A stretch of 64,000 nucleotides of DNA from Arthrobacter sp. U41 (GCF_007679325.1 NZ_VEGI01000001.1:1-64000); one strand, 5' to 3'; positions 35,098 through 44,289 are shown, numbered from the stretch's first letter. Program-made: numbers and translations. Notes: a model not told the origin generated them from the letters alone.

Positions 35098-35688
35098 ATG
35101 AGCCCACAATTCAACGAGCTGCTGACCCGCCAGGTCGGCAACGAGTTCGCAGCGTCGCAGCAGTACATCGCCATCGCCGCCTGGTTCGACGGGCAGGACC
35201 TTCCCCAGCTGGCCAAGCACTTCTACCGCCAGTCCCTGGAGGAGCGGAACCACGCCATGATGATGGTGCGCTACATCCTGGACCGCGGTATCAAGATCAC
35301 CATCCCGGGGATTGACCCGGTCCGGAACGACTTCACATCGGCAGAGGAACCCTTGGTCCTTGCCCTCGCCCAGGAGGTTGAGGTCACGGACCGCATCAAG
35401 GAACTTTTCGCCGCGGCCCGGGCGGAAAACGACCCCCTGGGTGAACAGTTCATGTTGTGGTTCCTTAAGGAGCAGGTGGAGGAGGTCGCATCGATGTCCA
35501 CGCTGCTCAACGTCGCCCGCCGGGCAGACAACCTTTTCGACGTCGAGACCTTCCTGGCCCGAGAACGGGTGGGAGACGCCGGCCAGCACGGGGGAGGAGG
35601 GCACGGCGGCCATCACGGCCACGGAGGCGGCCACGGCGGACCGCCCGAGGACACCGGCACACCGGAAGCCGCCGGCGGCTCACTCTAG
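35098..35688 (+). CDS. ftn: Bacterial ferritin with His/Gly-rich C-terminal tail
   Basis: 196 residues. The four-helix ferritin body (about 1-155) has NEFAASQQYIAIA (E16), LEERNHAMMM (E49, H52), AQEVEVTDRI (E93) and KEQVEEV (Q126, E129), the ferroxidase ligands of non-heme ferritins. After ARERVGD comes a tail with six histidines between residues 164 and 179, set among glycines, then an acidic end. The tail is not part of the usual ferritin fold. It could bind Fe, Ni or Zn outside the shell. Stores iron as ferric mineral in a 24-mer (family knowledge). Confidence 0.9.
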   Translation: MSPQFNELLTRQVGNEFAASQQYIAIAAWFDGQDLPQLAKHFYRQSLEERNHAMMMVRYILDRGIKITIPGIDPVRNDFTSAEEPLVLALAQEVEVTDRIKELFAAARAENDPLGEQFMLWFLKEQVEEVASMSTLLNVARRADNLFDVETFLARERVGDAGQHGGGGHGGHHGHGGGHGGPPEDTGTPEAAGGSL

Positions 35689-35738
35689 CGAAGAAGAGAC
35701 CTTGCCGGCGGCGAACGCCATCCTGCAATAATCAGACC

Positions 35739-36059
35739 ATGGTGCTGAGGTATACCTTCACGGCCCGCCTGTGGCTGTATCCGGGCGAAGCCGGGTGGCA
35801 CTTCCTCACGGTTCCAGGGAAGGTCGCGGCGGACGTCCGGGAGGACACCCTGACGATCCGCCGGGGCTTCGGCTCCGTCAAAATCACGGCCACCATCTCC
35901 GGACACCGCTGGTCCACGTCCCTGTTCCCGGACAGCCGGAGCGGTTCCTACCTGCTGCCCGTCAAGAAGACCATCAGGACCGCAGCAGGAATCGAAGCCG
36001 GAGACCAGGTCAGCGTCGACGTCGGAGTGCCCGACGCCGGAGTGCCCGACGCCGGTTGA
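35739..36059 (+). CDS. DUF1905 domain protein
   Basis: 106 residues. YTFTARLWLYPGEAGWHFLTVP and GFGSVKITATISGHRWSTSLFP match the small beta-barrel DUF1905 family, with KKTIRTAAGIEAGDQVSVDV at the end. Function unknown. The last residues are a short duplication (GVPDAGVPDAG). Confidence 0.85.
   Translation: MVLRYTFTARLWLYPGEAGWHFLTVPGKVAADVREDTLTIRRGFGSVKITATISGHRWSTSLFPDSRSGSYLLPVKKTIRTAAGIEAGDQVSVDVGVPDAGVPDAG
36024..36053 (+). repeat. 15-bp tandem duplication (two copies)
   Basis: GGAGTGCCCGACGCC at 36024-36038 is repeated exactly at 36039-36053, just before the DUF1905 stop. It adds five residues in frame. It looks like a slippage product. Confidence 0.9.
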
Positions 36060-36185
36060 GCAGCCGGTGATGTTCCAGATCCGATCCGGATGCTCCTGCG
36101 CAACTAGCCGCCGCTCTGGCGCGCACCGGGCAAAGGGGGCGAGAATGGGCACGTGCTCCCCACTAGCCCCGGGGACGGCGAGGTG

Positions 36186-37451
36186 ATGAACGCCGCCGCT
36201 CGAAAGATCCAGCGCATCTACCTGACGCTGACGCTGGGCAATACCCTTGCGGCCTCGTTCATCTGGGGGATCAACACCCTCTTCCTGCTGGACGCCGGAC
36301 TCAGCAATCTGGAGGCTTTTGCGGCAAATGCCTTTTTCACGGCCGGGATGGTCCTGTTCGAGGTGCCCACCGGAGTGATTGCCGACGGGTGGGGCCGGCG
36401 CGTGTCGTTCCTGCTCGGCACGGCGACACTGGCCGTCTCCACGTACCTCTACTACCTGCTCTGGCAGCTGTCCGCCCCCTTCTGGTGGTGGGCGGTGGTG
36501 TCCGTTTTGCTCGGGCTGGGATTCACCTTCTTCTCCGGAGCGGTGGAAGCCTGGCTCGTGGACGCGTTGCGGTTTTCGGGGTATGAGGGCGGGCTGGAGA
36601 CGGTGCTCGGGAGGGGACTGATGGTCTCCGGCGTTGCGATGCTCGCCGGCTCGGTCGCCGGCGGCGTGATCGCGCAGGCCACCGACCTAGGCGTGCCGTT
36701 CCTGCTGCGGGTGGGAGTGCTGCTGGTCATGTTCGCCGTGGCCTTTTGGCTGATGCGCGACGTCGGGTTCACCCCCGAGCGCTCAGGGCATCCGCTCCGT
36801 GCGACCCGTGCCGTACTTTCCGCCTCGATTGAGAACGGACTGAAAAACCCGCCGGTGCGTTACGTGATGCTGGCCGCGCCGTTCAGCGCCGGCGTCGGGA
36901 TCTACGTTTTCTACGCCCTTCAGCCGTACCTGCTGGAGCTTTTTGGTGATCCGGGCGCGTACTCGGTGGCGGGCCTGGCGGCGGCCATCGTGGCCGGCGC
37001 CCAGGTGCTAGGCGGCTGGCTGGCCCCCCGGATCCGGCGCCTGGTCGGCCGGCGGACGACCGTGTTGATCCTGAGCAGCGTCGTGAGCTCCTTGCTGCTG
37101 GTGGTGCTCGGGTTCACGCGGATTTTCTGGGTGGCACTGGCGCTGCTGGCGCTCTGGGCGCTGGTCTCCTCGGCGGGCACCCCGGTGCGCCAGGCCTACC
37201 TGAATGACATGATCGCGTCGAAGCAGCGCGCAACAGTGCTCAGTTTCGACTCGCTGATGGGATCAAGCGGCGGCGTCGTGGTCCAGCCGCTGCTCGGCAG
37301 GGCGGCCGATGTGTACGGCTATTCCGCCTCGCTGGCGATTGCCGGCGTCATCGAGCTGATCGCGGCGCCCTTCCTGCTGGCGAGCCGGCGTCAGCACCCC
37401 GCGGCCGACCGCGCCAATACCTCGACGGCGGCGGATTCCGCGCAGTCTTGA
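36186..37451 (+). CDS. MFS transporter
   Basis: 421 residues from ATG 36186, which follows GGCGAGG; GTG 36153 would add 11 residues. About 12 helices. The loop 2-3 motif is VIADGWGRRVSF. FFSGAVEAWLVDALRF between helices 4 and 5 is seen in the MFS subgroup near tetracycline-like and uncharacterised exporters. Substrate unknown. Stands alone. Confidence 0.85.
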   Translation: MNAAARKIQRIYLTLTLGNTLAASFIWGINTLFLLDAGLSNLEAFAANAFFTAGMVLFEVPTGVIADGWGRRVSFLLGTATLAVSTYLYYLLWQLSAPFWWWAVVSVLLGLGFTFFSGAVEAWLVDALRFSGYEGGLETVLGRGLMVSGVAMLAGSVAGGVIAQATDLGVPFLLRVGVLLVMFAVAFWLMRDVGFTPERSGHPLRATRAVLSASIENGLKNPPVRYVMLAAPFSAGVGIYVFYALQPYLLELFGDPGAYSVAGLAAAIVAGAQVLGGWLAPRIRRLVGRRTTVLILSSVVSSLLLVVLGFTRIFWVALALLALWALVSSAGTPVRQAYLNDMIASKQRATVLSFDSLMGSSGGVVVQPLLGRAADVYGYSASLAIAGVIELIAAPFLLASRRQHPAADRANTSTAADSAQS

Positions 37452-37677
37452 CTCTGCCGGGCCCAAGCCTAGGATAGTGCGCATCAGCACCTTCCGGGCG
37501 TTGACAGGGGTGGCCGGCGCCGGTGCTGGGACGGATGACTGCCAGTGACCCGAGGCCCGGGTTTGCACGACGCGGCCCGGTTCTCCGGCCTGACGGCCAC
37601 ATCATTTTGCAGTGTGGATGGCAGCTGGGTGGCTTCCGAAAAGATGATCAACGCTGATCACGAGGGAGAAATTAGTC

Positions 37678-38058
37678 ATGCTGAAGGATCTTGAAATCAA
37701 CGCCGTCCTCCCCGCCAAGGACATCGCCCGGGCGAGGACCTATTACCGTGACGTTTTGGGGCTGGAGCCCGCGGACACCGTGGACGAGGAGAACCTCATC
37801 TACCGCTGCGGGAACGGTACAGCATTTCTGCTGTACCGGAGCGACTTTGCGGGTACCGCGAAAAGCACCCAGATGGGCTGGGGAACGGACAACTTCGACG
37901 CCGAGGTGGAGGACCTCCGCGGCCGCGGCGTGGTGTTCGAAGAGTACGACTTTCCGGGCCTGAAAACTGAAAACGGGGTCGCGGACACCCCGATGGGCAA
38001 AGCCGCCTGGTTCCTGGACAGCGAGGGAAACATCCTGAATCTCTTCCAGCGCCCGTAG
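37678..38058 (+). CDS. VOC/glyoxalase-family protein
   Basis: 126 residues. Two beta-alpha-beta-beta-beta units: NAVLPAKDIARARTYYRDVL and the C-terminal TPMGKAAWFLDSEGNILNL. E in DSEGN is the usual metal ligand of the second unit. Such proteins are glyoxalases, dioxygenases or drug-binding proteins; which one is not clear. ATG follows GAGGGAG. Confidence 0.88.
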   Translation: MLKDLEINAVLPAKDIARARTYYRDVLGLEPADTVDEENLIYRCGNGTAFLLYRSDFAGTAKSTQMGWGTDNFDAEVEDLRGRGVVFEEYDFPGLKTENGVADTPMGKAAWFLDSEGNILNLFQRP

Positions 38059-38064
38059 CTGTGG

Positions 38065-38637
38065 TCAGCGTTTCCTGCGAAGCCAGGGGCCCAGGAGCCT
38101 GGTGGTCACGGGAAGGAAGATGTAGGTCATCAGCGGAGTGAGGAGGCAGACGGTCAACAGCACTTGCAGGGGCAGCGGCCAGTCACCGGTCAGCGGGTGC
38201 AGCAGGAAATTGGCCAGCAGGCTGAGCGGAAAAAAGGGAAGAAAAATACTGACCATTTGCTTCCAGCGGGGAGGCACTACGGTCTCGGGCACGGTGACAA
38301 GGGCATCGCCGGGCTGGGCGAACCAGCCCTCGATGCCCGTCCGCCGTTCAACCTGGGTTACTTCCACGAGGTCCGCCGCGCTGTCAATCCACCAGCGCCG
38401 TTCGTCCGACTGTTCCCAGTCGTTCAGCAGACCCGCATCGGCGAAGCGGTACAGCATGTGCCATTCGTTCGAATCAGCGGCTGAGCGTACCCAGCCGGAC
38501 CCGAGATAGCCTGGCCACTCGCGGGCCAGTTCCTGGCCGGCATGGGCCCAGGCGCTGGCCTGCCGGGTCCGGCCAGGCTGGACTGTCCGCACAACGGATA
38601 CGGTGACGGGCTGGGGGCGCAAGTCAGGAAGGGTCAC
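38065..38637 (-). CDS. ABM-like monooxygenase domain with two C-terminal membrane helices
   Basis: 190 residues. Residues about 11-105 form a ferredoxin-like antibiotic-biosynthesis-monooxygenase (ABM) domain (VTVSVVRTVQPGR; WHMLYRFADAGLLNDWEQS). Two or three helices follow (KQMVSIFLPFFPLSLLANFLL; LQVLLTVCLLTPLMTYIFLP), so the domain is tethered to the membrane. This ABM-plus-membrane form occurs as a hypothetical family. Function unknown. It ends six bases from the VOC gene, convergent. Confidence 0.75.
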   Translation of the reverse strand: MTLPDLRPQPVTVSVVRTVQPGRTRQASAWAHAGQELAREWPGYLGSGWVRSAADSNEWHMLYRFADAGLLNDWEQSDERRWWIDSAADLVEVTQVERRTGIEGWFAQPGDALVTVPETVVPPRWKQMVSIFLPFFPLSLLANFLLHPLTGDWPLPLQVLLTVCLLTPLMTYIFLPVTTRLLGPWLRRKR

Positions 38638-38699
38638 TGCACCAATCTTACCGGCGACGCGAACCCCTCGCGCCGGCGCAGGACGTCGTCGGGCCGGTG

Positions 38700-39047
38700 T
38701 CAGTCCCCGGACTCGGCGTTGAGCTCGGCTTCAAGCTCCGCCTCGATCACCGCGACGGCGAAGCCCAGCGCGCGGGCGAGGTTGCCGGACGCCGCCACAA
38801 CCCGGGGAGTGCCGACGACCGGCGCGACGGCGATGAGGATACCCTGCACGTCCTCCAGGGTGATGCCGACGTCGCTCGCGGTACCGGCGTTGAGCAGGTA
38901 GGACGCAGGCGGGGCATCCACCGCCACGAGCGCCGCGATCCGGGCCAGCATGATCTCACGGTCATCGAGATTGCAGCGGTCGATCGATACGGCGGTGATC
39001 TCGGCGAGTGCGTCGAGGACGGGGGTTTCTTCTTCGGCCATGATCAT
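38700..39047 (-). CDS. Carboxymuconolactone-decarboxylase-like (CMD) protein
   Basis: 115 residues. Helical, with ILARIAALVAVDAPP-like spacing (REIMLARIAALVAVDAPP) and GITLEDVQGILIAVAPVVGTPRV, the recognised CMD pattern. It lacks the CxxC pair of AhpD-type peroxidase members; only C26 is present. Activity is therefore uncertain. The ATG follows GGAGA. Confidence 0.7.
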   Translation of the reverse strand: MIMAEEETPVLDALAEITAVSIDRCNLDDREIMLARIAALVAVDAPPASYLLNAGTASDVGITLEDVQGILIAVAPVVGTPRVVAASGNLARALGFAVAVIEAELEAELNAESGD

Positions 39048-39353
39048 GTCTCCATCTGGTCGCGGCGGTTATGGGCTGAGGCAGTTCCGGGTTGGGGCGG
39101 TTGGATGCGGAGGCGGGTGGATGCTCGGTGACGCGATGCCAACCGGTCTCCGCCACCCGCCATGCAACGTATCCCGCCACCGCGGAGGTCAGCATCACCC
39201 GCAGGGGATGACCCGATCAGCGGCCACCCCAAGCGGGCAACCCGGACACATCCTGAACCCATCCATGCGGAAACCACTCCGGCCCGGCTCCTTACTTTGA
39301 AGGGCCTTTCAGGCCTACAGTTGGGCTTCTAGAACTGTCGACAGGAGTGCCCC
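39048..39353. other. 306-base divergent intergenic region
   Basis: Lies between the divergent CMD-like and small barrel genes. It is somewhat rich in short inverted repeats such as AGGGCCTTTCAGGCCT around 39300, but I see no gene or recognised regulatory site. Confidence 0.4.
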
Positions 39354-39656
39354 ATGATTACCCTGCAGATCGAACACCGGGTCCGGGATTTCGGCATGTG
39401 GAGGAGGGCATTCGACAGCGACCCGCTGAACCGTGCCGCCTCCGGGGTGCGGTCCTACCGAATCTCGCGTCCGCTGGACCAGGAGGACTACGTGATGCTC
39501 GAGATGGATTTCGATACTCAGGCTGCGGCCGTGGATTTTCTCGGCCGGCTGCAGAACGACACCTGGAAAACGGGGGTGACAGCGCCGGCCCTGATCGGTG
39601 AACCATCGACCAGGATCATCGAGACGGTCGCGATCGAGATGGTGGCAGCAGTCTAG
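39354..39656 (+). CDS. Small dimeric alpha/beta-barrel-like protein
   Basis: 100 residues starting ITLQIEHRVRDFGMWRRAF. One ferredoxin-like fold with VRSYRISRPLDQEDYVMLEM as the central strands, as in ABM or cyclase-like proteins. The start has AGGAG upstream. Function unknown; it may be a small-ligand or stress protein. Confidence 0.7.
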   Translation: MITLQIEHRVRDFGMWRRAFDSDPLNRAASGVRSYRISRPLDQEDYVMLEMDFDTQAAAVDFLGRLQNDTWKTGVTAPALIGEPSTRIIETVAIEMVAAV

Positions 39657-39808
39657 GACCGACGTACTTGCCGGGGCTGGGTGCGGCCGCGTCATCGGGG
39701 GCCCTCGCCGGGGCCCGGTAACGGCGTGCCGTTCCTCGTGCGCACCGCCAGGCCGGCGCAGTGACACCCCGGTAACGCCGGCCAGGGTGCCGGGGATAAC
39801 CTTGTTGT

Positions 39809-41272
39809 ATGACTGCCGCAGCCCCTCCAGCCGTCGCCTTTGACGGACGCTTTGCCCGGGAGCTTTCGGAGCTGGCCATTCCTTGGCAGGCCGAGGAGGC
39901 GCCGGAACCGCACCTCCTGGTCCTCAACGAGCCTTTGGCCGCCGAGCTTGGGCTGGATCCTGACTATCTGCACGAAAGCGACGGCGTGCGTTTCCTGATC
40001 GGAAACCTGGTGCCCGGCGGCGCCACCCCGGTGGCGCAGGCCTATGCCGGGCACCAGTTCGGCTGGCTGGCCCCCCGCCTCGGTGATGGGCGCGCCCTCC
40101 TGCTCGGGGAGATCACCGACACGGAAGGGCATCTTCGCGATGTCCACCTCAAGGGCTCGGGGCGCACGCCGTTCGCCCGCGGCGGCGACGGTCTCGCCGT
40201 CGTCGGCCCGATGCTGCGGGAGTACATCGTCAGTGAGGCTATGCACGCCATGGGCATCCCGACGACGCGGTCCCTGGCCGTCGTGGCGACGGGGCGCCCC
40301 GTGCGCCGCGACACCATGTTGCCGGGTGCGGTGCTCACCCGGGTCGCAAGCAGCCACCTGCGCGTCGGCACCTTCCAGTACGCCCGCGCCACCGGCGACC
40401 TCAGCCTCCTGCGCCGCCTCGCCGATCATGCGATCGCCCGGCACTTCCCCGGCGCGGCTGAGGCCGAACAGCCCTATCTTGTGCTGTTCCAGTCGGTGAT
40501 AGCCGCCCAGGCGGCGCTGGTGGCCCAGTGGATGCTGGTGGGTTTCGTCCACGGGGTCATGAACACCGACAACATGACAATCTCCGGCGAGACGATTGAC
40601 TACGGTCCCTGCGCCTTCCTCGACGCTTTTGACCCGGCCGCGGTCTACAGCTCGATCGACGAGACCGGACGCTACGCCTACGGCAACCAGCCCCTGGTGG
40701 CGGAATGGAACCTCACGCGGCTCGCGGAGGCCCTCCTTCCCCTCTTCCACGATGAGCAGGAGCAGGCGGTTGCCCTGGCGCAGGAGGCCCTTGCCGGTTT
40801 CCGCCGGCAGTACAGCGCAGCGTGGTCGGCCGGTATGCAGGCCAAGCTCGGTCTGCCGGACGGCCTCGACGACGACGTGGCCTCGCCGCTCGTGGACGAG
40901 TTGCTCAGCCTTATGCAGGCTTCCCGCGCTGACCACACATCGTTCTTCCGGAGCCTTGGCGCCGCAGCCCGCGGCCATACGGTACCTGCGCGAAGCCTTT
41001 TCACCGACACGGCGGCGTTCGATGCGTGGGCCGCGCGCTGGAGGGCCCTAAACCCCGACGCCGACGCGATGGACCGGGTCAACCCGGCTTACATCCCGCG
41101 CAACCACCTGGTCGAGGAGGCCCTCGACGCCGCCACGGGGGGCGATCTGGACCCGCTCCGCCGTCTGCTCGAGGCCGTGACCAGCCCCTATGACGAACGG
41201 CCTGGTCTGGAGCGCTACGCCACCGCCGCGCCGAAAGAATTCGGCCCGTACCGGACGTTCTGCGGAACCTAG
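39809..41272 (+). CDS. selO: Protein adenylyltransferase SelO (YdiU)
   Basis: 487 residues. [35 protein letters not shown], and [20 protein letters not shown] are the SelO kinase-like motifs: ATP loop and metal-binding N and D. SelO transfers AMP to proteins, including redox proteins such as glutaredoxin (family knowledge). The C-terminus is YRTFCGT; the cysteine takes the place of the selenocysteine in animal SelO. It lies beside the sulfide locus, which shares a redox theme. Confidence 0.95.
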   Translation: MTAAAPPAVAFDGRFARELSELAIPWQAEEAPEPHLLVLNEPLAAELGLDPDYLHESDGVRFLIGNLVPGGATPVAQAYAGHQFGWLAPRLGDGRALLLGEITDTEGHLRDVHLKGSGRTPFARGGDGLAVVGPMLREYIVSEAMHAMGIPTTRSLAVVATGRPVRRDTMLPGAVLTRVASSHLRVGTFQYARATGDLSLLRRLADHAIARHFPGAAEAEQPYLVLFQSVIAAQAALVAQWMLVGFVHGVMNTDNMTISGETIDYGPCAFLDAFDPAAVYSSIDETGRYAYGNQPLVAEWNLTRLAEALLPLFHDEQEQAVALAQEALAGFRRQYSAAWSAGMQAKLGLPDGLDDDVASPLVDELLSLMQASRADHTSFFRSLGAAARGHTVPARSLFTDTAAFDAWAARWRALNPDADAMDRVNPAYIPRNHLVEEALDAATGGDLDPLRRLLEAVTSPYDERPGLERYATAAPKEFGPYRTFCGT

Positions 41273-41436
41273 CGGCAGGCCGTGAGAACGGCGCCGCCGT
41301 CGCCGTCGGGCCGGCCGGCAGGCCTTGCTTGGACCGGCGGCTCGTGAGCAACCAGGGCATCTCTCCCATCCCGTGTATTAGGCCTGGGCGCACTCCTCAA
41401 GCCGTGCAGGCGCAGTGGCGTCTGTGTGCGGGGGAG

Positions 41437-41694
41437 TCACGCCAGTGACAGGAACAGCTTCTCCAGATCCTTGGTGTCCATGCTGGAGTCGTTCCGGGCC
41501 GCGCACTGCTCCAGCCCGCTGGCAATGATGGCGAAGCCCGCCCTGTCCAGCGCTTTCGAGACGGCGGCCAGCTGCGTCACGGTGTCCTTGCAGTCACGGC
41601 CCTCCTCAAGCATCCGGATGACAGCCCCCAGCTGCCCCTGGGCACGCTTGAGTCGGTTGATGGTGGGTTTCAGGTCTGCTGAATCAAGGTCCAT
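41437..41694 (-). CDS. cstR: CstR-type persulfide-sensing repressor (CsoR family)
   Basis: 85 residues from ATG 41694. All-helical CsoR family protein: KPTINRLKRAQGQLGAVIRM with the basic DNA-binding face, C35 (GRDCKDTV) and C64 (LEQCAA). Copper-sensing CsoR has a histidine four residues before the second cysteine; here that position is G60. The two-cysteine, no-histidine pattern is that of CstR, which senses persulfide and sulfane sulfur. It is divergent from the sulfur genes, with operator-like palindromes in the gap. Confidence 0.85.
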   Translation of the reverse strand: MDLDSADLKPTINRLKRAQGQLGAVIRMLEEGRDCKDTVTQLAAVSKALDRAGFAIIASGLEQCAARNDSSMDTKDLEKLFLSLA

Positions 41695-41731
41695 GGGGGC
41701 TCCAAAGCTAGGGATGGCTATACCCAAGAAT

Positions 41732-41747
41732 ATACCCCCCTAGGTAT
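41732..41747. promoter_or_regulatory. CsoR/CstR operator-like palindrome 1
   Basis: ATACCCCCCTAGGTAT. It has the ATACC...GGTAT arms and C-run/G-run form of CsoR/CstR operators. It is nearest to the repressor gene in the divergent gap. Confidence 0.65.
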
Positions 41748-41754
41748 TTTTGAC

Positions 41755-41768
41755 TACCCCCAGGGGTA
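41755..41768. promoter_or_regulatory. CsoR/CstR operator-like palindrome 2
   Basis: TACCCC-CA-GGGGTA, perfect 6-bp arms with a two-base centre. This is the textbook form of the family's operator. Confidence 0.75.
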
Positions 41769-41774
41769 TCTGCA

Positions 41775-41790
41775 ATACTCGGTGGGGTAT
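41775..41790. promoter_or_regulatory. CsoR/CstR operator-like palindrome 3 (weaker)
   Basis: ATACTCGGTGGGGTAT. The outer ATAC/GTAT arms match and the right half is a full GGGGTAT, but the left half is degenerate. The site lies 35 bases before the rhodanese start. Confidence 0.5.
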
Positions 41791-41825
41791 TCAGTTCTCT
41801 GTTAGACCGTCTCGAAAGGACACCC

Positions 41826-42473
41826 ATGACGCCCTCCTCTGCTTCTCCCGCCAAGGCTTCCCAATCCGCACAGGCCGTCACCTCGCTGGCGCCGGAAACG
41901 CTGCGCAGCTGGTTCCAGGAGCACCAGGACCTCATCGTGATCGATGTCCGCTCGGCCGCCGAGTTCGAAAACATGCACATCCGCGGCTCCTACAACGTCC
42001 CGCTGCCGCTGCTTTCCGAGCACACCGATGAGCTCGCCGCCCGCCTGGGCAGCCGCGTTGTGCTGGTCTGCCAGTCGGGAGCACGGGCCGAGCAGGCACG
42101 GCAGCGCCTGGGTGGCGCGGGCATCAGCAACGCGTACGTCCTGGCCGGCGGAGCCCCCGGGTTTGCCGAAGCGGGCGGAGACGTGGTCCGCGGCAAGTCA
42201 CGCTGGGACCTGGAGCGCCAGGTCCGGCTCGCCGCCGGTTCACTCGTCGTGCTGGGCCTTGCCGGAGGCAAGTTCATCTCACCTAAAATCCGGCTTCTCG
42301 CCGGGGGCATCGGCGCCGGCCTGACCTTCTCGGCCGCCACCAACACCTGTGCCATGGGCAAAGCGATTTCCGCAATGCCTTGGAACAAGGCCGCTGAGGA
42401 GCCGACCCGCGAATCGGCCATCCTGCGGTTTCCTGTAGCGGCTGACGTGACCCCGGAGTCCAAGGCCTCATGA
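41826..42473 (+). CDS. Rhodanese with C-terminal DUF2892 membrane region
   Basis: 215 residues. Rhodanese domain about 20-115 with active-site loop VLVCQSGARAEQA. The C-terminal part (about 125-195) has two hydrophobic helices (AAGSLVVLGLAGG; RLLAGGIGAGLTFSAATNTC), as in YgaP and CstA-like proteins. It would move sulfane sulfur near the membrane. First gene of the sulfur operon; its stop overlaps the exporter start by ATGA. Confidence 0.85.
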   Translation: MTPSSASPAKASQSAQAVTSLAPETLRSWFQEHQDLIVIDVRSAAEFENMHIRGSYNVPLPLLSEHTDELAARLGSRVVLVCQSGARAEQARQRLGGAGISNAYVLAGGAPGFAEAGGDVVRGKSRWDLERQVRLAAGSLVVLGLAGGKFISPKIRLLAGGIGAGLTFSAATNTCAMGKAISAMPWNKAAEEPTRESAILRFPVAADVTPESKAS

Positions 42474-43381
42474 CCGCCACGCTGATTCTCGTTCTGGCCC
42501 TGTCGGTGCTCATCGGGCTCTCGCTCGGTGTGCTCGGCGGCGGCGGATCCATCCTCACGGTGCCCATCCTGGTCTATGTGGCCGGATTCGAAGCCAAGGA
42601 AGCGATTGCCGCGTCCCTTTTCGTGGTCGGGGTGACCTCGGCCGTCAGTGTCGTCAGCCACGCCCGCGCCGGGCGCGTGATGTGGCGCACCGGCCTCCTC
42701 TTCGGAGCCGCCGGCATGGCCGGTGCCTTCGTGGGCGGACTCCTGGGCGGGCACATCCCAGGACAGATCCTCCTGATTGCGTTTGCCCTCATGATGGTGG
42801 CCACGTCCATCGCCATGATCCGTGGACGCAAGAAGAAGGCTGACGCGGACACCGGGGCGCCCAAGCACACCGAACTGCCGCTGTTCCGGGTCCTGCTCGA
42901 CGGACTCGTCGTCGGCCTGGTCACCGGCCTGGTGGGCGCCGGCGGCGGATTCCTGGTGGTTCCGGCCCTGGCGCTGCTCGGCGGACTGCCGATGGCAATC
43001 GCCGTCGGCACCTCGCTCGTGGTGATCGCAATGAAGTCCTTCGCCGGCCTAGCCGGCTATCTCACCACCGTGCAGCTGGACTGGGGGATCACCCTGGCCG
43101 TTACGGCGGCCGCCATAGTGGGCACCCTGATCGGGTCCAAGCTCGCCGGCCGCATTCCCGAAGCAGCCCTGCGCAAGGGCTTCGGCTGGTTCGTGCAGGT
43201 GATGGGCGCCTTTGTCCTCATCCAGCAGGCCCCGGTAGACCTGCGCGGACCCATCGCCCTGGCGGTCGCGGGCACCGCCGTTGTCGCGGCGGCCGTCTGC
43301 TGGCTTTTTGTCCGGTCCTGCCCGCTGCGCAAGTCCAACCGCACCACCCGAAACCGGGACATCCAGCCCACTCCGGTCTGA
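42470..43381 (+). CDS. tauE: TauE/SafE-family sulfite/sulfonate exporter
   Basis: 303 residues, seven or eight helices. The two inverted-repeat signatures are GLSLGVLGGGGSILTVPILV and VTGLVGAGGGFLVVPALALL. TauE/SafE members export sulfite or thiosulfate and sulfonates (family knowledge). In this operon it would remove sulfite made by the persulfide dioxygenase. Confidence 0.88.
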   Translation: MTATLILVLALSVLIGLSLGVLGGGGSILTVPILVYVAGFEAKEAIAASLFVVGVTSAVSVVSHARAGRVMWRTGLLFGAAGMAGAFVGGLLGGHIPGQILLIAFALMMVATSIAMIRGRKKKADADTGAPKHTELPLFRVLLDGLVVGLVTGLVGAGGGFLVVPALALLGGLPMAIAVGTSLVVIAMKSFAGLAGYLTTVQLDWGITLAVTAAAIVGTLIGSKLAGRIPEAALRKGFGWFVQVMGAFVLIQQAPVDLRGPIALAVAGTAVVAAAVCWLFVRSCPLRKSNRTTRNRDIQPTPV

Positions 43382-43422
43382 CGCGCCCACTTCCACCCAC
43401 TCCCGACACGAAAGGCATCACC

Positions 43423-43719
43423 ATGGCAGAAATCAGCATCACCGAAGCGGACCAGCGCCGGAACCAGGCGCAGCTCCTGGACGTCCGCGAGGACTTCGAA
43501 GTCGCCGAAGGCATGATTCCCGGCGCGCTCCACATCCCCATGGGCGAGCTGCAGGCCAGGCTGGCAGAACTGGACCCGGAAATTCCGGTCATCGCCATCT
43601 GCCGTAGCGGCAACCGCAGCGCCCGCGTGGCGGATGCCCTCAACGGTGCCGGCTTCACGGCAGACACCATGGACGGCGGAATGATCGCGTGGACCCGCGC
43701 GGGCCTGCCCACCACCTGA
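43423..43719 (+). CDS. Single-domain rhodanese
   Basis: 98 residues, a single rhodanese domain with active-site loop IAICRSGNRSARVADAL, where C is the sulfur acceptor. GMIPGALHIPMGELQARL is the usual mid-domain segment. It would shuttle persulfide sulfur between operon partners. Start ATG follows ACGAAAGGC. Confidence 0.9.
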   Translation: MAEISITEADQRRNQAQLLDVREDFEVAEGMIPGALHIPMGELQARLAELDPEIPVIAICRSGNRSARVADALNGAGFTADTMDGGMIAWTRAGLPTT

Positions 43720-43777
43720 CCCGCCACTGGGCAACAGCCCGCCAGAAGACCAACCACCCGGAGGAACGGAACCAGAC

Positions 43778-44140
43778 ATGGCAACCATCGACATCACCGA
43801 AAAGACCCTCGCCGAAACGCTGGAAACCAACGACATTGTCCTGATCGACTTCTGGGCGGGCTGGTGCGGCCCCTGCCGCATGTTCGCCCCCACCTATGAG
43901 GCGGCTTCGGTGAAGCACCCCGACGTCATCTTCGCGAAGGTGGACACCGAGGCCGAACAGGCCCTGGCGGCTGCCGCCGGAATCACCTCGATCCCCACGC
44001 TGATGGCCTTCCGCGACAAGACCCTCGTCTTCTCGCAGCCTGGAGCGCTCAACGCCTCGGGCCTGGACCAGGTCATCGAGGGTGTAAAGAACCTGGACAT
44101 GGCCACCGTGCGGGCCCAAGCGGCGCAGCCACAGGGCTGA
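43778..44140 (+). CDS. trx: Thioredoxin
   Basis: 120 residues with WAGWCGPCRMF as the redox site and TSIPTLMAF (cis-proline) as the second mark. In this operon it likely reduces persulfides on rhodanese or protein thiols. Start ATG follows GGAGGAAC. Confidence 0.93.
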   Translation: MATIDITEKTLAETLETNDIVLIDFWAGWCGPCRMFAPTYEAASVKHPDVIFAKVDTEAEQALAAAAGITSIPTLMAFRDKTLVFSQPGALNASGLDQVIEGVKNLDMATVRAQAAQPQG

Positions 44141-44220
44141 CCGGCGCGCCGGCTGAAGTCCGCGCGGCGAAATTTCGGGGGAGGGGCGACGGATGCTCCG
44201 GCCGCCACCCGCCTTGCGGG

Positions 44221-44236
44221 ATACCCCCCGGGGTAT
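44221..44236. promoter_or_regulatory. CsoR/CstR operator-like palindrome 4
   Basis: ATACCCC-CC-GGGGTAT, perfect seven-base arms. It stands 54 bases before the persulfide dioxygenase start, so that gene can be repressed and induced separately from the front of the operon. Confidence 0.75.
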
Positions 44237-44289
44237 TATTATTGTTAGTAGTCGACGGGGTTACCCCCACTCTTTACGAAGGAGAGCAC

